The notes below the pieces were generated by a model. The model was not told the origin of the DNA, searched no databases, and worked only from the letters and a program-made list of their open reading frames with translations. 59,628 bases of DNA. Origin: JBDKTH01 sp964558295 (GTDB lineage Bacteria > Planctomycetota > Planctomycetia > Pirellulales > Thermoguttaceae). The DNA lies in NCBI GenBank assembly GCA_964558295.1, contig CAZLDQ010000004.1, forward strand, positions 1 through 59,628, written 5' to 3'. Each line of letters starts with the position of its first letter. Position 1 is the stretch's first letter. Below are positions 17,543-27,392 of the stretch, one piece after another. The position numbers and the translations under genes were made by a program.

Positions 17543-17845
17543 TGCCCTCTGTAGGGAACTCCCTTTCCCCTATTTCTCCCCGTCTCCCCTCTCTTACACT
17601 CTTCTCCACGATGCCTTGCCCTCCCCTCCCCACAAACGCTACACTCAAGGTCTGGCCATCTTTGCCCTCCCCAGTCCCTTGCGAGGGCTGGAGAGACAGC
17701 GGGCAGGCCCGCCCGCTACGCCGACTCTTGCTCGCATGAATCCTGGTTCGGGTGTTCGCAGGATGGGCAGCAACTACGGCGCACGAGACTTATCCCCCAG
17801 TTCCGAATCCCTAACCCCTAATCCTGAACTCCTCTTCCCCCTTCC
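17543..17845. other. intergenic region with stem-loop repeats
   Basis: No coding frame is convincing here. Two adjacent stem-loops are visible: CCAGTCCCT...AGGGCTGG (about 17671-17691) and AGCGGGC aggccc GCCCGCT (17698-17717). The following pyrimidine-rich stretch resembles other intergenic spacers in this window. They may be terminators for the epimerase gene or dispersed palindromic repeats. Confidence 0.45.
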
Positions 17846-19123
17846 ATGCCGCGACGCAATTTCCATATTCTCCTGGCATTGACCATCTTCTGTCTGATTT
17901 GTGCGACCAAGGTCTCCCGTCATGGTCGCATGTTCGTCTACGCCCTGGATCAAGTCAACACCCGTTACCTGGAGAAGATTGACGAGCAGGTGTTGTTCGA
18001 GGGGGCGATGGAAGGGATGTTGGGGCGGTTGGACGAGTACTCGGAATACATCCCCCCGGCGGCCTTGACCGAGTTTCAAGAAACGCTCGACAGCCAGTTC
18101 GGCGGTGTGGGGATTGAGATCCTGCTTGATCCGGAGACCAAGCAACTGACCGTTGCCAGTCCGCTGGTCGGCTCGCCTGCCTATGCGGCGGGAATTCAGG
18201 CGGGCGATAAGATCTTGCGGATCGACGGCCGCAGCACCCAGGGCTTCTCGCTGGCCGACGCCACCGAACGGATGCGGGGCGAACCGGGCGAGCCGGTCGT
18301 CCTGACGATCCTCCATCCTGATCAAACCGAACCGGTGGATATCGAGATCCTCCGCGACGTGATCCACGTCGACACCGTCGTCGGCGACACTCGAAAAGCC
18401 GACGGTTCCTGGAACTTCTTCCTCGAGCGGCACGACCATATCGGCTACGTGCGTCTCAACTCGTTCAGCGAGAAGACGGAAGACGAACTCCAAAAAGCCT
18501 TGAGTTGGCTGGTCAAGCACGACATGAAAGGCTTGATCCTCGACCTCCGCAACAACCCTGGCGGACTCTTGACGAGCGCCGTCAATATCTGCGACATGTT
18601 CATCAAGTCGGGAGTGATCGTCACCACCCGCAACCGCAACGGGGAAATTGAAACCGCCTACCAAGCCACCGGTACGGCCACTTATACCGACTTCCCTGTC
18701 GTGATCCTCGTCAATCAGTACACGGCCAGCGCCAGTGAGATCGTCGCCGCCTGTCTGCAAGATCACCAGCGTGCCGTCGTCGTCGGCCAGCGGTCGTTTG
18801 GCAAGGGGACGGTTCAGGAGATTCTCGATCTGGAGCCGGGCCAAGGCGTGGTGAAGTTGACCATGGCCAGCTACTGGCGTCCCAGCGGCAAGGATATCCA
18901 CCGCCGTCTGAACGCCACCAATTGGGGCGTCTCTCCAGACCCCGGCTGCGACGTGCCTGTCGACGGCCAGGAATTGACCCGCTTGCTCCGCTGGCGTGCC
19001 GAGCGCGACCTCTACAAGCCCAACGCCCCCGCCGACGCCGACCCGGCTGATCCGCACATCGACCCTCAACTTGCCAAGGCCGTCAAGTGTGTCGAGCAGG
19101 CGATCGCGAAGAAGGGGAAATGA
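17846..19123 (+). CDS. S41 C-terminal processing peptidase (CtpA-like)
   Basis: 425 aa exported or membrane-anchored serine protease. An N-terminal hydrophobic segment (residues ~6-21) serves as signal or anchor. A helical part with MLGRLDEYSEYIPP leads to a PDZ domain (~85-165, QFGGVGIEI...AGIQAGDKILRIDG) and then the S41 domain. The Ser/Lys dyad is visible: Ser295 in TASASEI and Lys320 in FGKGT, spaced 25 residues as in E. coli Prc. C-terminal processing proteases trim envelope proteins or murein hydrolases. It is convergent with the Ser/Thr kinase gene. Target proteins are unknown. Confidence 0.9.
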   Translation: MPRRNFHILLALTIFCLICATKVSRHGRMFVYALDQVNTRYLEKIDEQVLFEGAMEGMLGRLDEYSEYIPPAALTEFQETLDSQFGGVGIEILLDPETKQLTVASPLVGSPAYAAGIQAGDKILRIDGRSTQGFSLADATERMRGEPGEPVVLTILHPDQTEPVDIEILRDVIHVDTVVGDTRKADGSWNFFLERHDHIGYVRLNSFSEKTEDELQKALSWLVKHDMKGLILDLRNNPGGLLTSAVNICDMFIKSGVIVTTRNRNGEIETAYQATGTATYTDFPVVILVNQYTASASEIVAACLQDHQRAVVVGQRSFGKGTVQEILDLEPGQGVVKLTMASYWRPSGKDIHRRLNATNWGVSPDPGCDVPVDGQELTRLLRWRAERDLYKPNAPADADPADPHIDPQLAKAVKCVEQAIAKKGK

Positions 19124-19232
19124 TCGTCCACGCATCGAAACGACATGCCACGCACCGCGACCGCTTGGCAAGTTCGCGCACGGCAACCAGACTCCGTTGT
19201 GTCACGCTGTCCTGGTTACGAACTGATCCCCG

Positions 19233-21497
19233 TTAAGGGGGCGGCAATATGCCGGGCAGTCCGACTGACACACGGCCCTCAAAAGGAGCGCCGATCATTT
19301 CCCGCCATGTCGTCGATTGCGCAGGGGTGAGTACGGCGAGGCACTTCGTCATCGCGGATTGGAGTAGTTGCCGTTTTCTCTCTCGGCGAGTCTGCTGGTC
19401 GTCCGCCTCCGAACGTTCGCCGAGCATGATAAACGTCTCGGCCTCGATCTGACGCAGAGCCTGTCGTTGCGATTCGGTCAGTCGCAATGCGTCGACAACG
19501 TCCGGCTGATCAAAGGCCGTAATCCCTTGGAGTTGAAGGATGATCTGTTTTAGCCGCCGGATTTTCTGCTCACTAAGCACGGATTGCGCTACCTGTTCGC
19601 TGGCACGGGCAAGCTCCACAAACCGGCCACGGCGTTGATCAAGCGTCAGTTGCTGATAGCCTTGCAGCATCTCCGCGCGTTGTTCGGCGAATTGCTGGGC
19701 AATTGCGTCAAACCGCTGCCGTTCCGTTTGATTGAGCCCGAGGTCCGTTTGAACGTCCTTCTCGCCAAGAAGGATCAGTTGTCCCGCTCCTTCCATCACG
19801 GAGATTTCATCGAGGACCTTGCGAAGCCTCTGTTGGACGGCCAGCAACTCGGCCTTCTTCGTGGGATTGTCGTGGTAAGCGGTAACGAATCCCTGATAGT
19901 AGACCAGGGCCATTTCCAAAATCCGCTTCTGGAGCGGGTGGAGAGGAAACTTCGTGGCAAGATCGTTTTCGGAAACCTGGATCATATAATCCACGGCTTG
20001 TCGCGCCTGTTGAAGATTGCGTTCCGCTTCCTCCGCCCGGAGCCGTTCGGCATGCAACGCCTCGACGGTGCGGCGATTCGCCTGAGCAATGAGCCAATTG
20101 CTAACGCCGGAGGTCACGAGAACGGCGAACATCACGATCACCAACGCGACCACATACGACGGATGACGCCGTCCCCATTTGCGAAGGCGTTCCACAAAGC
20201 CGGGCGGGTGGGCCAGAATCGGCTCGTCGCGGAGAAAGCGATGCAAATCGTCGGCCACTTCCTGGGCCGAACCATAACGTTCCTCCGGGCGTTTGTTGAG
20301 CAGTTTGAGGAGAATCGTCTCCAATTCCGGGGGGATGGAACGGTCGATCGAACGCGGCGCGATGGGGTCGTGATTGAGAATCTGTTGCAGCAAGGCGTGC
20401 TTGGCGGTTGCCGTGAAAACAGGCCGAAGCGTAAGCAATTCGTAGAACGTGGCCCCAAGCGAGTAGAGATCGGTACGATGGTCCAGAATCACCCGTTGTC
20501 CTGAAATCTGTTCCGGGCTGGCATAACGAATCGTACCCAACAAATCGCCGGTGCGCGTCAGGTTCTGCTCGCTGTGCAAGTGCGCCAACCCGAAGTCGGC
20601 CACCCAGAGGTTATGGTTCATATCGACAAGCAAGTTGGCCGGCTTGATGTCGCGATGAATGATCCCCTGTCGATGAGCATACTCCAAGGCCTCGGCCGCC
20701 TGCGCCATCAGATGGGCGATCGTACGGTAGACTCCCCTCTTGTTACACTCGGTGGAGAGATCGGCCGAGAGCTGCGCAATCCGTTCAGCGTCGCTCCGAT
20801 GAGCAGCAACACTCGAGACGTGGCTCAGGGATAGGGTAGTCTGCCCTAAAGGCTCGGTGGCCGGCAAATCGGAGCTGGAGCCCGCCGACGTTGGACCAGT
20901 CCGTGCGCGGGACGCGGACAAGTCCCCCTTCGTGGCGCCCGCCTCCCGCGAGAGCTGTCGAATGATGCAATCCAACGACTGGCCGTCGATCAATTGCATT
21001 GCGTAGAAGTTCACCCCACGTTCGCAGCCGACCGCATAGACCGGGACAATGTTGGCATGGTGCAACTGCGCTGCCGCTTGGGCTTCCTGGCGAAATCGCT
21101 GCAAATACTTCGGATCAAATCCGGCGGCAAACGGGAGCGTTTTCAGGGCGACGCGACGCCCAAGTGAAAGCTGAATCGCCTCATAGACGATTCCCATGCC
21201 GCCGCGCCCGATCTCCCGGACAATCTCGAAATCGCCAAGCGGCATCCCCGGCTTCAATCCAAACGCCATCCCCGAATCACGAGCGGCCGACGCTTTAACC
21301 CCGGCCGCCGCATCCCGCATAAAATTCACGGCGTCGAGGCACTGGCCCAGCTCGGGAAAGAGGTCCGGGTAGCGGGCCAACCACTCCTGGCGGTTCGGAC
21401 GTCGCCCCTCCTCCATCTCTTTCAGGTATTGTTGGACGGCCTGAAAAAGCCGGTCCTCGCTGGTTGTTTTGTCGGCGGGATGTCCAGGATCGTCCAT
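19233..21497 (-). CDS. membrane Ser/Thr protein kinase with LTxxQ-type C-terminal sensor
   Basis: About 754 aa. An N-terminal helical region (~1-85) precedes a PknB-type kinase domain (~90-420) with IGRGGMGIVYEA, VALK, HRDIKPANLLVD and DFGLAHL; the catalytic residues look intact. A Ser/Thr-rich insert lies mid-domain. One transmembrane helix (~440-463) follows. The C-terminal ~285 residues are helical and contain four LTxxQ-like motifs (LGLNQ, LTLDQ, LTESQ, LTPAQ), like Spy/CpxP-type periplasmic proteins. The ATG at 21497 starts one base after the sigma-factor stop, indicating translational coupling. It probably phosphorylates a partner of that sigma factor. Confidence 0.85.
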   Translation of the reverse strand: MDDPGHPADKTTSEDRLFQAVQQYLKEMEEGRRPNRQEWLARYPDLFPELGQCLDAVNFMRDAAAGVKASAARDSGMAFGLKPGMPLGDFEIVREIGRGGMGIVYEAIQLSLGRRVALKTLPFAAGFDPKYLQRFRQEAQAAAQLHHANIVPVYAVGCERGVNFYAMQLIDGQSLDCIIRQLSREAGATKGDLSASRARTGPTSAGSSSDLPATEPLGQTTLSLSHVSSVAAHRSDAERIAQLSADLSTECNKRGVYRTIAHLMAQAAEALEYAHRQGIIHRDIKPANLLVDMNHNLWVADFGLAHLHSEQNLTRTGDLLGTIRYASPEQISGQRVILDHRTDLYSLGATFYELLTLRPVFTATAKHALLQQILNHDPIAPRSIDRSIPPELETILLKLLNKRPEERYGSAQEVADDLHRFLRDEPILAHPPGFVERLRKWGRRHPSYVVALVIVMFAVLVTSGVSNWLIAQANRRTVEALHAERLRAEEAERNLQQARQAVDYMIQVSENDLATKFPLHPLQKRILEMALVYYQGFVTAYHDNPTKKAELLAVQQRLRKVLDEISVMEGAGQLILLGEKDVQTDLGLNQTERQRFDAIAQQFAEQRAEMLQGYQQLTLDQRRGRFVELARASEQVAQSVLSEQKIRRLKQIILQLQGITAFDQPDVVDALRLTESQRQALRQIEAETFIMLGERSEADDQQTRRERKRQLLQSAMTKCLAVLTPAQSTTWREMIGAPFEGRVSVGLPGILPPP

Positions 21498-21498
21498 G

Positions 21499-22101
21499 TT
21501 ATTGCTCAACCATCGTCTGTCGAAGCCGTGTCAAACCTCGCACCCAAAGCTTCTGCACGCTATCCAAGCTGCGTCCCATCTTCTGACTGATCTCCGGAAA
21601 GGAAAGCTCCTGGAGGTTCCGAAGGATCAGCACCTCCCGATAATCCTCGGGTAGTTTGGCCAGCGCGTTGGCCAGCAGCACGGCCTGTTCACGCCGGGCC
21701 GCTTGTTGACTGGGAGAACTGTGTGGATCGACGAACCCATGCCCCAACAGCAGGGAAGAACGGTCCAAGTTTTCCTGGAAGGTCCGCTCGAGGCGAATAT
21801 CCCGTTTCTGGGTCCCCAAATACCTCCGCAATGCCCCACAAAGCACCGACGCCATGACTTGCCGCAGCCAGGCGACCAACTCAGCTTCGCTAGTCCCCCG
21901 GAAGGCGGCAAAATCCTTGTGGGCGGCCAGCATGGTCTCTTGAACCAGATCCGACGCGTCCATCTTCACCTGGAGTTGTTGGCCAATCTCCACACGAGCG
22001 AGAAGCCGCAAGTAGTTGCGATAAAGCTCCAGTAAGTGGCCGACGGGCTCACCTCCTTCCTGAACCGCACGAACGAGCAATTCTTCAACACCGGCAGCCA
22101 T
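21499..22101 (-). CDS. ECF-type RNA polymerase sigma factor
   Basis: 200 aa sigma-70 family factor of the extracytoplasmic-function type. Region 2 has DASDLVQETMLAAHKDFAAF, and region 4 (~145-195) shows LPEDYREVLILRNLQ followed by a helix-turn-helix (FPEISQKMGRSLDSVQKLW). It lacks region 1 and most of region 3, as expected. No anti-sigma gene is adjacent; instead a membrane kinase follows with a one-base gap, an arrangement typical of planctomycete ECF sigma factors controlled by Ser/Thr kinases. It is divergent from the MacA/MacB-like genes, which may be regulated by it, although no target promoter was proven. Confidence 0.88.
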   Translation of the reverse strand: MAAGVEELLVRAVQEGGEPVGHLLELYRNYLRLLARVEIGQQLQVKMDASDLVQETMLAAHKDFAAFRGTSEAELVAWLRQVMASVLCGALRRYLGTQKRDIRLERTFQENLDRSSLLLGHGFVDPHSSPSQQAARREQAVLLANALAKLPEDYREVLILRNLQELSFPEISQKMGRSLDSVQKLWVRGLTRLRQTMVEQ

Positions 22102-22392
22102 CGATTCCCTCTTCCCTCAGTCTATCTGATGGGGGCAAAGAAAGCCTGACGACTCTTCTCCCTAGTACAAAGGTGCCTTTTCCATCGGGAAGCCGCCGCC
22201 ACCATTCCGACGGGGGGCTGCCTGCATCTACGGATGGGGGATGGTCAAAACCGCGACATTTTGCGCGGCGGCATTCACGTAGGCTTCGCAGCCATACTCC
22301 TGGACACTCGCCCGATGACTCCGCCTGCCGCCGAGACAAACCACCCCGTTGAGTGGCGCGACGGGCATGCAACAGTTGGCTACGAGGTTGGT

Positions 22393-23706
22393 ATGAGAAT
22401 TCTTGCTGCCCTTTTCAAGCTGATTCTGCTGATCACCTTGGTCGCCGCGCTGGGCGGGGGGGGCGCGTTTTACTACAAATCGTACACGACCACCCAACCC
22501 ACCGAACGCTTCTTCACCACGGTTGTTAAACGAGGCGATCTGCTTTCGACGATCAGCGCGACGGGAACCCTTGAGCCCGAAGAGCTCGTTAACGTCGGCG
22601 CGCAGGTGGCCGGCCGGATTGTGGCGTTTGGAACGGATCCTCACACGCCCTCCGGGTTGATTGATTACGGTTCCGTGGTCGAACAGGATACCGTCTTGGC
22701 ACGCATCGATCCCACCTCCTATGAGGCGGCGTTGGAACATGCCGAGGCCGCGCTCGCCCAGTCAGAAGCCAATCTGCTCCAACTGGAAGCCAAGCTCCGT
22801 CAGGCGGAGCGAGAGTGGAAACGCGCCGAGTCGTTGATGGTCGATAACGCCATTGCCGGAACCGACTACGACGCGGCCCGATCGAATTACGAGTCGGCCC
22901 AGGCCAATGTGGCGGTGGGCAAGGCCACGATTCGCCAACACAAGGCCGCGGTCAAAACGGCTCGAGTCAATCTTGGCTACTGCACCATTACCTCGCCCGT
23001 TCGCGGCACGATCGTCGACCGCCGCGTGAACATCGGCCAGACCGTGGTGGCCAGTCTCAACGCTCCCAGCCTGTTTCTGATTGCCAAGGATTTGACGAAG
23101 ATGCAGGTGTGGGCCTCAGTCAACGAGGCCGATATCGGACGCATTCGGCTCGACATGCCCGTACGCTTCACCGTCGACGCTCATCCCGGTGAACTCTTCC
23201 ACGGCAAAGTGACGCAGATCCGGATGAACGCCCAGATGACGCAGAACGTCGTCACGTACACCGTCATTGTGACGACCGACAACTCCAGCGGCAAACTGCT
23301 TCCCTATCTGACGGCCAATGTGCAGTTCGAAATCGACAAACGCGAGAACGTTTTGCTGGTCCCCAATGCGGCTTTGCGCTGGGAGCCGGACGCCAATCAA
23401 ATCGATCCGGCGGTGGATAAGACGGCGATTGCTGGCGAGTTGGAGGCGTCCGAAGACCACGCCCGGCTTTGGGTGGTGGCCGACAGCGGCTTGGTGCGGC
23501 CGGTTGCCGTCACGGTCGGCGCCAGCGATGGATCGTTGACCGCCGTCAGCGGCAGCGAGGTCCGGGAAGGGATGCGGGTCGTGGCCGGCGAGGAAGACCT
23601 TGATGATTCAGAGGGGCAAGAGCAGGCGAACGACGGCGACGGAACCAGCAATCCGTTCCTCCCCAAACCGCCCAAGGGCAGCCGGCCGCCTCCCGGCCCG
23701 ATGTAG
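22393..23706 (+). CDS. MacA-like periplasmic adaptor (HlyD family)
   Basis: About 437 aa. The start at 22393 gives an N-terminal membrane anchor (residues ~4-24, LFKLILLITLVAAL). The lipoyl/barrel part begins with GDLLSTISATGTLEPEELVNVG. A long helical hairpin (~115-200) shows ALAQSEANLLQLEAKLRQAE. Then come NLGYCTITSPVRGTIVDRRV and a beta-barrel domain. The C-terminus is an acidic/Pro-rich tail. Such adaptors link an inner-membrane MacB-type pump to an outer-membrane channel for export of peptides, lipids or macrolides. It is 57 bases upstream of the matching ABC transporter. No TolC gene is in the window. Confidence 0.88.
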   Translation: MRILAALFKLILLITLVAALGGGGAFYYKSYTTTQPTERFFTTVVKRGDLLSTISATGTLEPEELVNVGAQVAGRIVAFGTDPHTPSGLIDYGSVVEQDTVLARIDPTSYEAALEHAEAALAQSEANLLQLEAKLRQAEREWKRAESLMVDNAIAGTDYDAARSNYESAQANVAVGKATIRQHKAAVKTARVNLGYCTITSPVRGTIVDRRVNIGQTVVASLNAPSLFLIAKDLTKMQVWASVNEADIGRIRLDMPVRFTVDAHPGELFHGKVTQIRMNAQMTQNVVTYTVIVTTDNSSGKLLPYLTANVQFEIDKRENVLLVPNAALRWEPDANQIDPAVDKTAIAGELEASEDHARLWVVADSGLVRPVAVTVGASDGSLTAVSGSEVREGMRVVAGEEDLDDSEGQEQANDGDGTSNPFLPKPPKGSRPPPGPM

Positions 23707-23763
23707 GCAACCGGCGGCGACCGGGAGAGCGCTGTCAGTCGTCCCCAGAGGAGACTCGCATCC

Positions 23764-25986
23764 ATGGAACTGATACGCCTGGAAAATATCTACAAGACCT
23801 ACTATCTGGGCGAAGTGGAAGTCCCCGTGCTCCGCGGAATCTCGCTGACCATCCACCAGGGTGAAATGGTCGCGCTGATGGGGGCGTCGGGCTCCGGCAA
23901 AAGCACGCTGATGAACATCCTCGGCTGTCTGGACCATCCCACCTCGGGCGAGTATTGGCTCGACGGGCGGGAGATGAGCCGGCTCACCCCCAACGAGCGC
24001 GCGCTCGTGCGCACCGAGAAACTCGGTTTCGTCTTCCAGAGCTTTAATCTGCTGGCCCGAACCACGGCGCTCCAGAATGTCCTCATGCCGCTGGACTATT
24101 CCCTGCGACGCCCGACCGCCTGGAAAGCCCGCCAGCGGGCCAGGAGTCTCTTGGACCGCGTGGGGTTGTCCGGCCGAATCGGTCATGTCCCCTCCCAGAT
24201 GTCGGGCGGACAACAACAACGCGTGGCGATCAGCCGCTCGTTGATCAACAGTCCCGCCCTGCTCCTGGCCGACGAGCCGACAGGCAACCTCGATTCGCAT
24301 ACAAGCATCGAGATCCTTCGGATGTTCCAGCAGCTCAACGCTGAGGGAATCACCATCCTGCTTGTGACCCACGATCCCAAGGTGGCCAGCTACGCCGGCC
24401 GGACGATTCGGATTGTCGACGGGATGATCGAAGCCGATGAAGCCAACCAATCCGGCAAGGATCTCCCCCTTGCCGACTCGGGCGTCTTCGCCGCGGCCTC
24501 AGTCTCCGAGAAAGAGGGGACGAAAGCCGAACACCTCATGCCCACAAACGTTGCCGAGCCGGGTGACACGGTCTCGGAGGAACCTTGGTTGGCCATGGCT
24601 TCGGCGTTGATGCCGGCTACCTGGCGCACCGCGTTCGGCGCGCTGAGACGCAACAAGATGCGGGCATGCCTTTCCGCGTTGGGCGTCATTATCGCCGTGG
24701 CGGCCGTCATTGCCATGACCGAGATCGGACAAGGCTCGAAAGCCACCCTGCAGAAGGCGATTGCCAGCATGGGGGCCAACACGATCATGATCTTTTCCGG
24801 GTCAACGAACACCAGCGGCGTCAACAAGGGCTCCGGTACGGCCGTGACCCTGACCCCCCAGGATGCCGACGAGATCGCACGCCAGTGTCCGGCCGTCAAA
24901 CATGTGGCCGTGCTTGTTCGCGCCCGTTCGCAGATCATCTACGGAAACCGCAACTGCGTGCCGGAGCATATCTTTGGCGTTACGCCCTCATATCTGGACG
25001 TGCGCGACTGGAAGAAACTGAGCCTCGGTCAGATGTTTACCGATCGCGATGTGCGCAATAGCAACAAAGTCTGCGTTATTGGAAACACAATCAAGAAAAC
25101 CCTCTTTCCGAAGACGTCTCCCCTCGGCAAGGAAATCCGCATCAACAATGTGGCGTTCCGCATCGTCGGCGTCTTGAGCCGCAAAGGGGCGAACATGATG
25201 GGCATGGACCAGGACAACGTCGTTTTGGCCCCGTGGACCACCGTCAAGTTCCGCGTCAGTGGGTCCACGTTGACCAATACCAACCAGAGCAGTAGCGCCA
25301 GCAGCAGTTCGTCGTCCACCAGCGATTCTGTCAACAGCTTGAGTGCCCTCTATCCTGCGGCAACCGACTTGTACCTGTCGCGCACAAGCACCCAGGAAGC
25401 CGACACGCCCCAACTGGTGCGGTTCATCAATGTCGATCAGATCATCGTCAAGGCCGTGTCGGAAACAAAGATCAAGCGGGCGATGGAACAAATCACCGAG
25501 TTGCTGCGTGAGCGCCACCGCATCGGTAAAGACGACGAAGACGATTTCAGCGTTCGCGATATGGCGGAAATGACTCGCGTGATGTCCTCGACCACCCAAT
25601 TGATGAGCAGCCTCCTTCTGATCGTGGCCATGATCTCGCTGGTCGTCGGCGGCGTGGGGATCATGAATATCATGCTGGTCTCCGTCACCGAACGCACCCG
25701 GGAAATCGGCCTCCGTATGGCGGTCGGCGCGCGGAGTCACCACATCCTCCGGCAGTTTCTCGTCGAGGCGGTCGTGCTATGTCTCGGCGGCGGCGCAATC
25801 GGAATCCTCCTGGGCCGCGGGGCTTCGCTCCTGGTGCGCTGGATGGTCCGTTGGCCGACGCAGGCCTCGTTAACGACGATTATCGCCGCCGTAGCGGTCT
25901 CCGTGACCGTGGGCGTGGTGTTCGGCTTCTACCCCGCCTGGAAAGCCTCACGGTTGGATCCGATCGAAGCCTTACGCTACGAATAG
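23764..25986 (+). CDS. MacB-like ABC transporter (fused ATPase and permease)
   Basis: 740 aa. The N-terminal ATPase has Walker A GASGSGKST (~40-48), signature MSGGQQQRVAISRS and Walker B LLLADEPTGNLD. A linker precedes the FtsX/MacB permease with a first transmembrane helix near residue 300 and three more after residue ~610. The large periplasmic domain contains a Ser-rich low-complexity insert (nucleotides ~25260-25340). MacB-type pumps are mechanotransmission exporters working with a MacA adaptor, here encoded just upstream. The last residues, RLDPIEALRYE, are typical of MacB. The transported compound is unknown. Confidence 0.9.
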   Translation: MELIRLENIYKTYYLGEVEVPVLRGISLTIHQGEMVALMGASGSGKSTLMNILGCLDHPTSGEYWLDGREMSRLTPNERALVRTEKLGFVFQSFNLLARTTALQNVLMPLDYSLRRPTAWKARQRARSLLDRVGLSGRIGHVPSQMSGGQQQRVAISRSLINSPALLLADEPTGNLDSHTSIEILRMFQQLNAEGITILLVTHDPKVASYAGRTIRIVDGMIEADEANQSGKDLPLADSGVFAAASVSEKEGTKAEHLMPTNVAEPGDTVSEEPWLAMASALMPATWRTAFGALRRNKMRACLSALGVIIAVAAVIAMTEIGQGSKATLQKAIASMGANTIMIFSGSTNTSGVNKGSGTAVTLTPQDADEIARQCPAVKHVAVLVRARSQIIYGNRNCVPEHIFGVTPSYLDVRDWKKLSLGQMFTDRDVRNSNKVCVIGNTIKKTLFPKTSPLGKEIRINNVAFRIVGVLSRKGANMMGMDQDNVVLAPWTTVKFRVSGSTLTNTNQSSSASSSSSSTSDSVNSLSALYPAATDLYLSRTSTQEADTPQLVRFINVDQIIVKAVSETKIKRAMEQITELLRERHRIGKDDEDDFSVRDMAEMTRVMSSTTQLMSSLLLIVAMISLVVGGVGIMNIMLVSVTERTREIGLRMAVGARSHHILRQFLVEAVVLCLGGGAIGILLGRGASLLVRWMVRWPTQASLTTIIAAVAVSVTVGVVFGFYPAWKASRLDPIEALRYE

Positions 25987-26096
25987 CCCATAAGGCGGGC
26001 TAAAAGTTGGGCCAGCCCATCGGTTAAGCTCCTCGGTGGCGAAGTACCCCTGCGCGGTATTTGTTGTTTGAAACCTCGTGGCGTAGCACGGGCGGC

Positions 26097-27392
26097 TCAC
26101 TTCGCCGGCAATGCGTAATACGCGGATTCTGCGAAGAAAAACTCCGACAGGTTCAGCCGCGAGTACCGGTAGTGACAGATCGCGCGCTCGACCTGCTCAC
26201 GTCCGTTTGCATCGCCGGCCAGCGCGATGATCGTTGCCGCGGCAAGCGGATTGGTCATGAAGGTTCGCTCATACGCTTTTCGTGTGCCCAGCTTATCCTT
26301 GTTCCCCAGGGAAGCCAACCGTTCGGCGTCGTGTTGCGTCTTCTGGGGAAACCACGTGGAATAACCTTCCCGCCAATTGGCGTGCCCGAAGACTTGCGTG
26401 TCGTCGTTGTCGAACTCCTTGTACGCTTCGATGACCGCCAGGGCGTTGGCCGCGTTTTGCGCAAGCCCTTTGCGGTAGTGGGCCCGAATCGATTCGTCGG
26501 TCTCCATCACGGCAAGTTGCGCCAGCGCCCCCTGACACTTGACATAGATCCAAAGCTGTCGCTGATCAAGCTCCTTGATCGCCTGGCGATCGGTCCCGTA
26601 TCCAAGAGCGCTGAACTCCAGCCGCGTTTGGGCCGTGCCGGCCGGACATTCGGCAAGTGCCTTGTGATAGCGTTCGAGCCAGATGCTCTCTTGCGTTACC
26701 TCGTGCATCGCCCGGAGCAGGAACAGATAGCAGGGGACGGTCAGATAGAGACTTCCCCGGAAATCTCCCCGCGTTTGGCCCTTGAAGGCACCGTCGCAAG
26801 GACACTTCCAGGCGTTCGCTTCGAGCGCCTCGGCCACTTCCTTCATCTTGGCCACAACCTGTCGGCGTTCATCCGCTTCAGGCAGATCGCTCGTCACATA
26901 GGCGTGCAAGCCGTAGAACCAGGGAAAGGTTTGATCCTCTGACCCCAAGGGATAATGGCAGTGGCCATCGGTTCCCACGCCTCGGCAGATGAATCCTGGC
27001 ACATCGGAAACGGAAGCGCACCGAAGAAGCCCTTGGACCAAGCGTCGTACCTGGTTCCGATCGACCGTCAGTCCGCTCCGGCGCGCCCGTTCACAGGCCG
27101 CCGGCAGGTACAAGCCAGTGAACATCGGCCCGTTTTCGATCGGGCTCCACCAGCCAATCGCATTGGGCCTTCCCAGGGTGCAATCCTCGGGAGTCGGAAT
27201 ATCCCCGACAAAATCGTGAATCAGGCCCTCGGCGCCGATGAACTTCCCCCACAAGACGGCGTGAGCCTCCTCCACGGCTTGCCCCACCGGTCCCGGCAAC
27301 ACGGTTTGTCCTTGAGCGGTTCCCGGCCTCAACGCCAGTACCGTTCCCACAATCAACACAAGATACCCCGGCATTGTCTGCTCGTCTCTCAT
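26097..27392 (-). CDS. secreted protein of unknown function
   Basis: 431 aa with a predicted signal peptide (hydrophobic segment ~9-22, ending near RPGTAQGQ). I do not recognise the family. The mature part is mixed helical, with WWSPIENGPMFTGLYLPA and two nearby Cys (WKCPCDGA). Repeated helical stretches with aromatic residues (TFPWFYGLHAYVTSD, GSLYLTVPCYLFLLRA) would suit an alpha/alpha-barrel glycan-active protein, but this is only a structural guess. It is 117 bases downstream of the DUF4838 gene on the same strand, so the two are probably co-transcribed and may act on the same extracellular polysaccharide. Confidence 0.65.
   Translation of the reverse strand: MRDEQTMPGYLVLIVGTVLALRPGTAQGQTVLPGPVGQAVEEAHAVLWGKFIGAEGLIHDFVGDIPTPEDCTLGRPNAIGWWSPIENGPMFTGLYLPAACERARRSGLTVDRNQVRRLVQGLLRCASVSDVPGFICRGVGTDGHCHYPLGSEDQTFPWFYGLHAYVTSDLPEADERRQVVAKMKEVAEALEANAWKCPCDGAFKGQTRGDFRGSLYLTVPCYLFLLRAMHEVTQESIWLERYHKALAECPAGTAQTRLEFSALGYGTDRQAIKELDQRQLWIYVKCQGALAQLAVMETDESIRAHYRKGLAQNAANALAVIEAYKEFDNDDTQVFGHANWREGYSTWFPQKTQHDAERLASLGNKDKLGTRKAYERTFMTNPLAAATIIALAGDANGREQVERAICHYRYSRLNLSEFFFAESAYYALPAK

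Noticed and set aside
17774..19186. 470-residue minus-strand open frame
   Set aside because: Antisense to the CtpA protease gene, which has full catalytic motifs; composition is that of a shadow frame.
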